In this document: positions 1-7,708 of the stretch, piece by piece | Position numbering within the stretch: position 1 is the first letter of the stretch | Layout: each line of letters opens with the position of its first letter | The notes under the pieces: generated by a model | What the model was told of the DNA's origin: nothing | Databases searched by the model: none | The model's input: only the letters and a program-made list of their open reading frames with translations | Position numbers and translations under genes: made by a program | Source: DASWIG01 sp965371445 | GTDB taxonomy: Bacteria > Acidobacteriota > Thermoanaerobaculia > Multivoradales > J023 | DNA length: 64,000 nucleotides | NCBI GenBank assembly: GCA_965371445.1 | Contig: CBDUYN010000005.1 | Location: 62,001-126,000 of the forward strand | Reading direction: 5' to 3'

Positions 1-2451
1 GTCCCAACCGTAGCCCCGCCCGGGGATCACTTTCGCCATCCGGTCGATGACCGGGCCGTTCTCCACCTCGTAGAGAAAACCGTCGCGAGCTCGCCAGGCG
101 CCGCCGAAGGGGTTGCGGAAACCGTAGGCGTAGACATAGTCGGCCGGAGAGATCCCGTCGTCGGCATCGTAGAACGGATTGTCGATCGGCGGTGTCCCGT
201 CCAGCTCCATGCGCAGGATCTTTCCCAGGTAGTGGTCAAGGTCCGAGGCCTTGGCGGGTTCGAAGCCGTCCCCGACGTGGACGTAGAGCTTGCCGTCGGG
301 GCCCAGGGTGAGGTTCGAGATCATGTGCGACGCCAGGAGCTCGTCGGGGAACGTGTCGAAGACGACCGAAGGCGCCCCGGCGGCGGTGAGCCCCCCGTCG
401 TCGCTTTCAAGGCGGATGACCCGTCCGAAAAACGGCGCCGGAGAATCGCCTCCCGACGCCTCGCGACGGTAGACGACGCTCGCCAGGAGGTCGCCGGTAA
501 CCGGCTCGACCAGGAGCCCCGTCAAGCCGATCTCCCCGGTGCCGGGGAAGTTGCCGGTGGGATTGAAGTTCAAAAGGCCGGTCACGTAGGGGCTCATGCC
601 GCCGTCGTGACGCACCACCTGGATGATGCCGTAAAGCTCGCTGACGTAGAAGAGCGGATCCTGGGGCCGGCCGCTGGGGGAGGGGACGAAAGCGATCGTC
701 ACCGGCATCCGGAGCCCACTCGCCACCAGCTCGACGGCGAATCCCGGTTGGCGCGCCGCAAAGGGCCGCGCCGTGTGGCGTGCGAGGTCGGCGACCCCGA
801 CCTCCTCCTCGTTGAGGTTCTTGCGGAACGTGGAGCCGTTCGAGGAGACCCAGAAGGTCTTCTCCTTCCAGCGGCGGACACTGGACGCCGGCAGGTAGAC
901 GACGTGCTTCCCTCCCGAGGCGTCGGTGAGCTCGATTCGAGATTCCGGCAGCTCGAGGACCGAGATGTCGCTAGCGAGCAGACGCAGCTTCAGGGCCGCG
1001 GGAGCAGACAGCACGGTACCGGACGTCGACGCGTTCGCCGTACCGTCGAGCTCGCGAAATCTCCAGAGCACCTCGCCGTCGATCGATTCCAGGAGGAGCG
1101 TCGCCGGTTGGCGGACGCCGTCGGCGCGCAAGACGACGGCGTCGCCCTCGGAGTCGACCCATCGCGGCGCCGGGGACGGCGCCACGGCGGCGAGGCGCAG
1201 GGGAGAGACGTTGACGACGATCTCCGTCACGAAGTGGCGCTCGGCCCACGGTCCCCAGACCCCGGTGGAGTCGCGGTAGCGGACGCGTAGCGTATGAGGC
1301 GCGTCGACTTGCAGGAACCTCACCTCGCGCCGGCTTCCCTCGAAGGTGCCGTCGCCGAGGTGGATGTGGACTTTTTCCCCGCCGCGGACACACCCGGCAC
1401 TCCACACTCGCTCGACCAACGCCTCGTCGTCCGGAGTGTGCCAGAGCTCGAAGTCGGAGCAATAATGCTCGTCTTCCAGGTCCGGGTCCTGGAACGGCCC
1501 CGTCTCCATGTGGACGTCGAAGGGGCTGATGAGCGCCCCGTCCTCCTCAGGCTCGGCGATCACCGGGGCAAGGGGTGCCTGGGCGGATTCGAAGAAAGCC
1601 GCGGTGTCGGAAAAGGCCGCGACGCGACCGCGCGGATTGCTGTAGAGGCGGACGCGGCCGGAGCCAGTGTCGAGGACCTCCAGCTCGTATTCGACGTCGC
1701 TCAAGGCGGCCGCGAAGACCCAAAATCCGGCGTTGACCGATCGTCCGTCGACCATCTTGACGATGAGCTCCGGATTCCCCGGGCTGAAGAAGGTGAAGAG
1801 ACCCGCGTCGTCGGTCAGTGTCTGGGCACCGGCGCCGCCGTACGCCTCGCCTTCCTGGCGCCGCCAGCGGACCGTGGCACGGAAACGGCCTCCGACCAGA
1901 CAAAGAGCTTGCGGTCCGGCCTCGCAAGCCGCGGCATCGGGGCCGTCCTCCGGTGGCGAGTGATCCCTGGGTCCAGGCGACGATCGCGGTCCGACCCACA
2001 GCGGGGTGTCCAGGACCGGGGAGGAGACGGATGAAGCCTCTGACGGAAAGGCACGGGTGTCGGCGAGGCTCGCCTGCTGTCCCAGCGGCTGCCGGTAGCT
2101 ACGGCGTTGCTTCGTCAGCAGATCGTCGACCCGCAGCGTGACCTCGGTTCTCGTCAGGGAGCCGGCGAAGACCCAGAAGCGGCCGTTGACGGCCGTGCCG
2201 TCGACGACCTTGACGAGGACCTCGACGTTCTCGGGGCCGAAGAAGGTGAAGTACCCGGCCTTCTCGCCGAGGGCGACGGCCCGTGCCGTGCCCGCGTTGC
2301 CGGCGGCGTCGCGCCAGCTGACCTGGGCCGCGAAGCGTCCGTCATGGAGGCAGAGACGCCTGGAAGTAGGGGAGCAGACGTCCTCGGAGCGGCCGGCGGT
2401 AGGCGTCGCCAGGGCCAGGAGCGTCAGGAGGAGGAGCGATCTCGATGCCAT
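1..2451 (-). CDS. Secreted PQQ-dependent sugar (glucose/sorbosone) dehydrogenase, 5' part, runs off window
   Basis: One open frame reads from ATG at 2451 to the left edge without a stop (817 codons seen). Residues 1-20 form a signal peptide (MASRSLLLLT, Leu-rich). Residues about 26-135 and 176-290 are two copies of one secreted domain. Each has a Cys, an LCL-x2-GRF motif, a V-x-W strand, a YFTFF/LFTFF segment, a VKxVDG segment, a FWVFA segment and a DTxAF end. From about residue 565 the protein becomes a six-bladed propeller of the soluble aldose/sorbosone dehydrogenase family (GSDH): a PVTIAF start, then FYVSE, GEIGLTGLL, GPDGKLYVHVGDG and YGFRNPFGG. In this family PQQ is the cofactor and periplasmic sugars are oxidised. 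The catalytic end lies beyond the window, so activity cannot be judged. The start is chosen because the signal peptide follows it directly. Confidence 0.85.
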   Translation of the reverse strand, partial: MASRSLLLLTLLALATPTAGRSEDVCSPTSRRLCLHDGRFAAQVSWRDAAGNAGTARAVALGEKAGYFTFFGPENVEVLVKVVDGTAVNGRFWVFAGSLTRTEVTLRVDDLLTKQRRSYRQPLGQQASLADTRAFPSEASSVSSPVLDTPLWVGPRSSPGPRDHSPPEDGPDAAACEAGPQALCLVGGRFRATVRWRRQEGEAYGGAGAQTLTDDAGLFTFFSPGNPELIVKMVDGRSVNAGFWVFAAALSDVEYELEVLDTGSGRVRLYSNPRGRVAAFSDTAAFFESAQAPLAPVIAEPEEDGALISPFDVHMETGPFQDPDLEDEHYCSDFELWHTPDDEALVERVWSAGCVRGGEKVHIHLGDGTFEGSRREVRFLQVDAPHTLRVRYRDSTGVWGPWAERHFVTEIVVNVSPLRLAAVAPSPAPRWVDSEGDAVVLRADGVRQPATLLLESIDGEVLWRFRELDGTANASTSGTVLSAPAALKLRLLASDISVLELPESRIELTDASGGKHVVYLPASSVRRWKEKTFWVSSNGSTFRKNLNEEEVGVADLARHTARPFAARQPGFAVELVASGLRMPVTIAFVPSPSGRPQDPLFYVSELYGIIQVVRHDGGMSPYVTGLLNFNPTGNFPGTGEIGLTGLLVEPVTGDLLASVVYRREASGGDSPAPFFGRVIRLESDDGGLTAAGAPSVVFDTFPDELLASHMISNLTLGPDGKLYVHVGDGFEPAKASDLDHYLGKILRMELDGTPPIDNPFYDADDGISPADYVYAYGFRNPFGGAWRARDGFLYEVENGPVIDRMAKVIPGRGYGWD

Positions 2452-2710
2452 GGAGGAATCCTAGCAGGGGTCAGGGCGTCCGGGGCAAGGCTCGCGGGCC
2501 CGGTATTTCATCAAATGCTCGAGCCCATTCCAGGATATCAGGGAATGTCGGGCGCTCGCCTCGCCTGGAAGCGATGGCACGGCTCTGGTCGAAAGAAAAT
2601 CTCCACAAACTCTAAAATCCAGAAGGTCTTTGACTGGCAAGGCTCCGAGCAGCCTCCATAGAGAGGATTCGAGGTCCTTCCATTGCCTTCACGGACCAGT
2701 TTTCCCAGGT
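2452..2710. other. Intergenic region upstream of the peptide gene; small inverted repeats only
   Basis: No convincing gene is seen here. Two inverted repeats could be upstream activator sites for the sigma-54-type promoter that follows: CATTCC/GGAATG arms at 2526-2531 and 2542-2547, and GGTCC/GGACC arms at 2673-2677 and 2693-2697. A TTGACT hexamer at 2630-2635 has no good -10 partner. The operator reading is inference. Confidence 0.3.
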
Positions 2711-2725
2711 TGGCACCGGCCTTGC
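2711..2725 (+). promoter_or_regulatory. Sigma-54 (-24/-12) promoter of the ComX-like peptide gene
   Basis: The sequence is TGGCAC, five bases, TTGC. The invariant GG (2712-2713) and GC (2724-2725) are separated by exactly ten bases, which fits the RpoN consensus at all core positions. The predicted transcript start is near 2737, giving a leader of about 93 nt before the ATG at 2830. The window also encodes RpoN. An NtrC-type activator would be required; none is adjacent. Confidence 0.7.
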
Positions 2726-2829
2726 GCTATGGAAGGTGCGAGAGCGACGAGGCTCTCAGGAGAACACGAAAAAGAAGCCAGCCGAAAGGCAAACAGCCAG
2801 CACAACCAAGACTCAGGAGGCATTTGATC

Positions 2830-2958
2830 ATGTCGATTCACGATTTCCAGAACCGGGTGCAGAAGAACGAGAGCAACGACCTTCTGAAGGCTCTCCACAA
2901 AGTGACCTTCCTCGAGAGTGAAGAGGTGGATGGCCTGGGCTGGGAACCCTGGCATTGA
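2830..2958 (+). CDS. ComX-like pheromone precursor peptide (42 aa)
   Basis: A 42-residue ORF starts at ATG 2830 with an excellent Shine-Dalgarno AGGAGG at 2815-2820, nine bases upstream. It is charged and helical at the N-terminus (MSIHDFQNRV) and ends in DGLGWEPWH, with Trp38 and Trp41 within five residues of the C-terminus. ComX precursors of Bacillus are short (about 50-60 aa) and end in a 5-10 residue pheromone with a prenylated Trp (for example GIFWEQ). The prenylation is done by ComQ and the product is sensed by ComP. Both partner types are encoded just downstream (3647-6574 and 6727-7695). A sigma-54-type promoter precedes the gene and a hairpin follows it. The role rests on context, size and the Trp-rich tail; sequence identity to known ComX is low. 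It could instead be a different modified peptide. Confidence 0.6.
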   Translation: MSIHDFQNRVQKNESNDLLKALHKVTFLESEEVDGLGWEPWH

Positions 2959-2998
2959 TCCACCCAGCTCAGCCGGAGCGGTTTGAGCATCAACCCCT

Positions 2999-3043
2999 GC
3001 TGGTAGGCCAGTCAGCTGACCGAGTGGTCTGCTGACTGCCAGC
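2999..3043 (+). terminator. Hairpin after the peptide gene (terminator or attenuator)
   Basis: Left arm 3006-3021 (GGCCAGTCAGCTGACC) pairs with right arm 3026-3040 around a four-base loop, with one bulge and one mismatch. GCTGG/CCAGC pairs extend the stem outside. The stretch that follows is pyrimidine-rich but is not a T-run. This may end or attenuate the peptide transcript before the kinase gene. Confidence 0.45.
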
Positions 3044-3382
3044 CTCCCTCCTTCATCCTCTCCCTTGCCTCCTTTTCCCACACTGCCACCACCTGACCTA
3101 CCAGAAATGATGGCAGACTCTCTGGCGGTCGAGTACCTTCTCGCGGAATTCGTGAAAGGCTTATCCTTGCGCGAGACGGACTCGATGCTGTAACGATTCG
3201 ATAAATGGCGCTTCTCACAGGGGTTTCCCCTAGGCGCAAGCCGGTTGGCGCCATGAATGACGGCTAGCTCTGGCAAGGCGCGCCGGCGGGCAAGTTCGTA
3301 GTAGACTCTCTGGTGGAACCGGCTGCGAGAGCAGCCGCTGAAGAGAGCGCCGGATTAGTCTGTCTCGAAACGCCTTGCCGCC
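3044..3382. other. Non-coding or decayed stretch between peptide gene and transferase relic
   Basis: No gene can be supported. A 28-codon ORF (3107-3193) has no ribosome binding site. A small perfect inverted repeat AGGGG-TTT-CCCCT lies at 3219-3231. The base composition is less GC-rich than the core genes. The region may be the remains of a rearrangement, because a truncated copy of the downstream transferase gene follows it. Confidence 0.3.
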
Positions 3383-3412
3383 TTGCAGATCCCGGGCTAC
3401 TGAAAATATACT
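3383..3412 (+). promoter_or_regulatory. Possible sigma-70 promoter, duplicated with the transferase relic
   Basis: TTGCAG (3383-3388), an 18-base spacer and TATACT (3407-3412). The intact transferase gene has the same TATACT hexamer upstream of its start, so this promoter was probably copied together with the relic. It could now serve the kinase gene at 3647. Confidence 0.4.
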
Positions 3413-3474
3413 GCTGGGAATGGCTGGTCTGGCCGACTCAGGGCAGATCAGGCGCAGCAGAAGGGACAAGGCTC

Positions 3475-3642
3475 GTGATCAGAGACGTCAGAAGGATACG
3501 CCTCCGCACTCCGGGAGTGACGGGCTGGCCGGACCTGGTCCAGGTCATCGCGCGTCCGCTCAGAGAGGGAGCCGTTTGCTGCTGGGACTACCCTCTGATA
3601 GCATGCCAAGCCGTGGCCGGTCGCCGCGAGCAGGTTGGATGA
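3475..3642 (+). pseudogene. Truncated 5' copy of the ComQ-like transferase gene
   Basis: In the frame ending at TGA 3642, residues TPGVTGWPDLVQVIARPL and then VCCWDYPLIACQAVAG match the N-terminus of the intact transferase at 6727-7695 (TPGVSEWPELGQLVERPF and VLYCWDYPVIACRAVGG). Similarity starts at GTG 3475, equivalent to codon 6 of the intact gene, and stops after about 52 codons. Both Asp-rich catalytic motifs are therefore missing. No ATG lies at the position equivalent to the intact start. The kinase gene begins at this stop. I read it as a relic of a duplication or gene replacement, not a working enzyme. Confidence 0.75.
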
Positions 3643-3646
3643 GAAT

Positions 3647-6574
3647 ATGGTCATTCGGCGTTTTTCCGACTCCAAAATGTCTGACGCTCTATGGGTGGGA
3701 TTATCCCTCGCGACGATTCTTGTCGTGAGTCTATACGTATATCATAAGATAACTTTTCACAAGGGGTTCAATATTGACCCCGTCACCTGGACCGTAGTTG
3801 AGATAACGAACGAGTCCAGCCCTCTTCAGCTTGAAGACCGCATTATCCGCATCGGGCAGACGACGCCAGAGCAATGGTCCCAAGACCGAGCCATCGACAT
3901 CTTCCGCGAGCTGAGATCCGGGGAGCCTGTCGATTTCTGGCTTATTCGCGATGGTGAGTTGCTTAAGACCTCGGTTCGTGCTCAGCCAGGATCCTTCTGG
4001 GATCCCCTGAATCTAGCAGCCGCCTACTCGACATTTCTCTTTTGGTTGATGGGGACAGCTGCAGCGATCTTTCTGCGACCTCGGGACGATCGTTGGTTGG
4101 TGTTGATCTTATGTTTCTACAACACCGCGATGTGGATCGCAGCAGGGGTGGTGTCCTACTCCCAGGTCGCATACTCTGCGGTAGTTTTTCATCTTCTGAT
4201 CTGGTGGTTCCTTCCCCTGAGCGTTCATCTTCATCTAATTATGCCGAATCCTCTATTCAAGAGCCGTCATAAAATATTTCTCCCCATCCTCTATCTCGGA
4301 GCCTTGGCGCTCGACGCGCTGGACTTCTTGCAGCTAGTAGACGTTATTACACTTCGAGTTATCGGTGTGCGTGACTTTCTCTGGGCGATTCTAGTAGCTA
4401 CCGTACTGTCCTTGGGATTGATGACCTATCGCCTCTTCGTGGCGACATCTCCAGCGATTCACGTAGCCAACCGCCTTATGCTCTTCGGGGTCATCCTGGG
4501 TTTCGGGCCGGTGTTCGTATATTCGATATTATCTAGATACTTGCCGGCCAGTATTGAGCGCGCATCGTCAGTTTGGGCGCCTAGTCTCTTCCTCACATTT
4601 CTACCTCTTTGGCCGCTCTCGTATATCTATGCAATCTATAAACATAATGTTGGCAAGCTCAGGTATCGCGCCAACCGCCTGCTTGGGGGGTATGGCTTCT
4701 TGGCTACCTTTCTTCCGCTTTATGCAATAACTTTCATGGCTCTCGCCGGCGTTGGGACGATGGGTGAGCATCCGCTTGCGTTGAGTCTTTTTCTGGCGCT
4801 TGTGTTCGTAGCTGCGGCGCCTTATTTGCGTAGAAAATTCCAACTTCTCGTGGATCGGCAGATCTTCGGCCTCAAGTATGTTCCGAATGAGGTTATTAGC
4901 GCATTTGCGGCAAGAATCCCCGCGGCGTTTAGTCGAGGAATTCTCACGGAGGTCATCAGCGAAGAGATTGTACCGACACTCCTTATCAAAGAATCGACGC
5001 TCTACTATTTCGGCGGCAACGACCTGGAGACTATTTACAGGCAGGAGCCGACGGCGCAGTCCGGGGAGGCGTATAAGGCAAAGTCGGAAGAGATCCATGA
5101 GGATGACATCAGAAGCTTACTTGCGTATGGCAGTCGATATCTCCCCTTGGGAACGGATATCCATCCATCTTTCAGCTGGGTGCGTCTCGTCGTTCCGCTG
5201 ATCTTTCAGAACGAACCGGTCGGAATCTGGCTTCTTGGTCAACGCGATCCTGACGACTACTATCCCAAAAACGATATCGAGCTCCTCAACAACCTCGCCA
5301 ACCAGATCGCTCCGGTGATCGAGAACGTCCGTCTTGTCGAGATCGCCCGCCGTGAGCTCGAAGAGAACAAGCGCCTTCAACAGCAGCTCCTGCACTCCCA
5401 GAAGATGGAAGCCATCGGCAGCCTCTCGGCCGGCATCGCCCACGACTTCAACAACCTCCTCTCCGTCATCCTCGGTAACAGCTACCTCCTGCTCGACGAC
5501 TACGAGGACGTCGAGGGCGACCTCGGCCGCTTCCTCGGCGAGATCCGCGACGCCGGAGAGAGGGCCACGAGCCTGACCCGCCAGCTACTGACCTTCAGCC
5601 GTCAGACCGAGATGGATGTCCAGGTAGTGAGCTTGAGCGAGGTCATCGACGACATGGCGCAGATGTTGCGCCTCCTGGCGGGAAAGGAGGTCGAGCTGGA
5701 GCTGCGGCTCGGCAAGAAACTTCCCTTCGTTCGCGTCGACCCTGGCCAGATGGGACAAGTCATCGTCAACCTGGTGGTCAATGCCCGCGACGCCATGCCG
5801 GACGGTGGCCGCTTGACCGTCGAGACTTCGGAGATCGAGCACGAATCAGGCGGGCTTTTCGCCCACGTCGACATGCCGGCCGGCTCCTACGTCTGGCTAC
5901 AGGTCGCCGACACCGGAACCGGGCTCGATCCTGAGATTAGCTCACGCATCTTCGAGCCTTTCTTCACCACCAAGGAGGTGGGGAAGGGCACGGGTCTGGG
6001 GCTTTCGATGGTCTACGGCATCGTCAACCAGAGTAAAGGGCACGTCTTCGTAGAGAGCGAGCCCGACGAAGGGACGTCGTTCCACATCTTCCTGCCCACC
6101 GTCGCCGATGGCGAGGCGCAGACGGGCGACGAGGAGCGAAAGCTCGACAAACGCTCCTACGGTGGCGAAGAGACCATACTGGTCGTCGAGGACGAGGAAA
6201 GCGTCCTTGATGTCACCTGCACGATTCTGCGCTCCCACGGCTATACCGTTCTGGAAGCCGGCGGCGGCGAAGAAGCGATCGAAGTCAGCGAAGACCACGA
6301 CGGGACGATCGACCTCTTGCTAACCGATATCGTGATGCCCGGGATGAAGGGACCCGAGTTGGCCAGCCGGATTGTCGGCCGGCGTCCTGGCCTCGACAAG
6401 GTCCTCTTCATGTCCGGCTATCACGACGACTCCCACTTCGGGGAGCACCTCGGCACCGGCGAGCGAGAGGTCATGGAGAAGCCCTTCTCACCGCAGGAGT
6501 TGAGCCGCCGCATACGCAAAGCGCTCGACGAGGCCGGCCCGGCCGGATCGGCGGCTCGGAACCGACCAGGTTGA
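3647..6574 (+). CDS. ComP-like sensor hybrid histidine kinase (membrane/PDZ-like sensor, kinase, receiver)
   Basis: Residues about 13-32 form one membrane span. Residues 38-118 resemble a PDZ fold (SPLQLEDRIIRIG, LRSGEPVDFWLIRDGE). About nine more spans follow (120-395), then a GAF-like cytoplasmic domain (about 430-575). The order span, PDZ-like domain, many spans, kinase is that of Bacillus ComP, the receptor for prenylated ComX. The catalytic half differs: His599 lies in an AGIAHDFNNLL H-box of the NtrB-like type, followed by N, G1 and G2 boxes (VVNARDAMPDGG, DTGTGLD, GKGTGLGLS) and a receiver with Asp894 (LLTDIVMPG). There is no output domain. The ATG at 3647 is preferred; a TTG at 3635 overlaps the relic stop. 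DNA before about 5200 is visibly AT-richer than the rest, suggesting a chimera. It lies between the peptide gene and the ComQ-like gene. Confidence 0.85.
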   Translation: MVIRRFSDSKMSDALWVGLSLATILVVSLYVYHKITFHKGFNIDPVTWTVVEITNESSPLQLEDRIIRIGQTTPEQWSQDRAIDIFRELRSGEPVDFWLIRDGELLKTSVRAQPGSFWDPLNLAAAYSTFLFWLMGTAAAIFLRPRDDRWLVLILCFYNTAMWIAAGVVSYSQVAYSAVVFHLLIWWFLPLSVHLHLIMPNPLFKSRHKIFLPILYLGALALDALDFLQLVDVITLRVIGVRDFLWAILVATVLSLGLMTYRLFVATSPAIHVANRLMLFGVILGFGPVFVYSILSRYLPASIERASSVWAPSLFLTFLPLWPLSYIYAIYKHNVGKLRYRANRLLGGYGFLATFLPLYAITFMALAGVGTMGEHPLALSLFLALVFVAAAPYLRRKFQLLVDRQIFGLKYVPNEVISAFAARIPAAFSRGILTEVISEEIVPTLLIKESTLYYFGGNDLETIYRQEPTAQSGEAYKAKSEEIHEDDIRSLLAYGSRYLPLGTDIHPSFSWVRLVVPLIFQNEPVGIWLLGQRDPDDYYPKNDIELLNNLANQIAPVIENVRLVEIARRELEENKRLQQQLLHSQKMEAIGSLSAGIAHDFNNLLSVILGNSYLLLDDYEDVEGDLGRFLGEIRDAGERATSLTRQLLTFSRQTEMDVQVVSLSEVIDDMAQMLRLLAGKEVELELRLGKKLPFVRVDPGQMGQVIVNLVVNARDAMPDGGRLTVETSEIEHESGGLFAHVDMPAGSYVWLQVADTGTGLDPEISSRIFEPFFTTKEVGKGTGLGLSMVYGIVNQSKGHVFVESEPDEGTSFHIFLPTVADGEAQTGDEERKLDKRSYGGEETILVVEDEESVLDVTCTILRSHGYTVLEAGGGEEAIEVSEDHDGTIDLLLTDIVMPGMKGPELASRIVGRRPGLDKVLFMSGYHDDSHFGEHLGTGEREVMEKPFSPQELSRRIRKALDEAGPAGSAARNRPG

Positions 6575-6632
6575 GCACCAGCCGCTCGGCGCTCGCCCCG
6601 GGGGCCCCCGGCACCCAGGTGACCTTTCTGCT

Positions 6633-6660
6633 TTGCCGAGACACGTTGGGATACTATACT
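6633..6660 (+). promoter_or_regulatory. Sigma-70-like promoter of the ComQ-like gene
   Basis: TTGCCG (6633-6638), a 16-base spacer and TATACT (6655-6660) lie in the gap between the kinase stop and the preferred transferase start. The leader would be about 60 nt. The TATACT box is shared with the relic copy near 3407. Confidence 0.45.
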
Positions 6661-6726
6661 GGTGTGCCAATGGAGCACGCCGGTTGCTGGCGTCGCCAAG
6701 AGTGTCGCGACGGGAGAGTCGTAGCC

Positions 6727-7695
6727 ATGAGATGGCAGTCCGTGATCGGAGAAATCAAGGAAGCGCTTCTCGCCACGCCGGGAGTCTCGGAGTGGCCGGA
6801 GCTCGGACAGCTGGTCGAACGGCCTTTCGACGAGGACGTGCTGTACTGCTGGGACTATCCCGTGATCGCCTGCAGAGCGGTCGGGGGCGAAGTGCAGCAG
6901 GCCGTGCCCGGCGCGGCCGCCGTCTTCTGCCTGCTCCACAGCATCCGCCTGGTCGACGACATGCTGGACGAGGATCCGGGGGGAGCCTACCGAAAGCTGG
7001 GCGGCGGCCGGGCCGCCAACCTCGCGCTCGCTCTCCAGGCGGCGGCGTCACGGCTCATGGAGAAGGTCGAGATGCCGCCGGAGCGCCGGTCGGCCGTCCT
7101 GGCAAGGGTGGCGAAGATCTCGCTGGACACGGCCTACGGCCAAGAGCTCGATGTCGGTGAGCTGAGCTGCGAAGAGGACTACTGGCAAGTCGTCGATCAC
7201 AAGACGCCGCCGCTTTTTGCCGGCGCGCTCTATATCGGAGCGGTGCTGGGCCAGGCGTCGTTCATGGTGGCCGACGAGGTCGCTCTGGTCGGTGAGCTGC
7301 TGGGCAAGCTCATCCAGATCAGCGACGACATCAAGGACGCTGTGGCCCGCCCCGCCGAAACCGACTGGCAGCGTCCTTATTCGAATCTCCCGATCCTCTA
7401 TGCCCTGAGCGCGGATCATCCCGCGAGAGAGAGGTTTCAAGAGCTTCTGCGAACTGTCGCCTCGCAGGAGGCGTCCCTCGTTGCCGCACAGGACATCCTG
7501 GTGCGCAGCGGCGCCGTGAGCTTCTGTGTCTACCGTATCGTAGAGACTTTTCGCGAGGCTCGCCAACACCTGTCGACGATCGATCTGGCCTCGCCGGAGC
7601 CGTTGGTCGAATTGCTCGACTATTATCTCCGGCCTGTCCACAAGCTCTTCAAGACGATCGGAGTCGAATCCCCTGAGGACCTCCTCAGGAAGTGA
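6727..7695 (+). CDS. ComQ-like isoprenyl transferase (polyprenyl synthase fold)
   Basis: A 322-residue all-helical enzyme of the trans-polyprenyl synthase superfamily. It carries both Asp-rich metal-binding motifs: DDMLD at residues 77-81 (LVDDMLDED) and DDIKD at 200-204 (QISDDIKDA). The motifs bind the diphosphate of the isoprenyl donor through Mg2+. A conserved CWDYPVIACRA segment lies at 41-51. The length is near ComQ (about 300 aa). Because it sits beside a ComP-like kinase and a short Trp-tailed peptide gene, I infer that it prenylates that peptide rather than making free isoprenoids. The ATG at 6727 is chosen because a GGGAG lies about 12 bases upstream and the relic copy aligns from codon 6. 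Earlier TTG 6571 and ATG 6670 are in frame but precede the conserved region. A plain short-chain prenyl diphosphate synthase remains possible. Confidence 0.75.
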   Translation: MRWQSVIGEIKEALLATPGVSEWPELGQLVERPFDEDVLYCWDYPVIACRAVGGEVQQAVPGAAAVFCLLHSIRLVDDMLDEDPGGAYRKLGGGRAANLALALQAAASRLMEKVEMPPERRSAVLARVAKISLDTAYGQELDVGELSCEEDYWQVVDHKTPPLFAGALYIGAVLGQASFMVADEVALVGELLGKLIQISDDIKDAVARPAETDWQRPYSNLPILYALSADHPARERFQELLRTVASQEASLVAAQDILVRSGAVSFCVYRIVETFREARQHLSTIDLASPEPLVELLDYYLRPVHKLFKTIGVESPEDLLRK

Positions 7696-7708
7696 GCCTG
7701 CGGAGCGC

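Noticed and set aside
232..2034. Two long plus-strand frames
   Set aside because: They are shadows of the continuous minus-strand sugar dehydrogenase frame, which has a signal peptide and clear family motifs.
3107..3193. 28-codon ORF downstream of the peptide gene, considered as a second pheromone
   Set aside because: It has no Shine-Dalgarno, no aromatic tail and no Trp.
2689..3276. 195-codon minus-strand frame over the peptide gene
   Set aside because: It has no ribosome binding site or domain, and the plus-strand signals (promoter, Shine-Dalgarno, hairpin) fit better.
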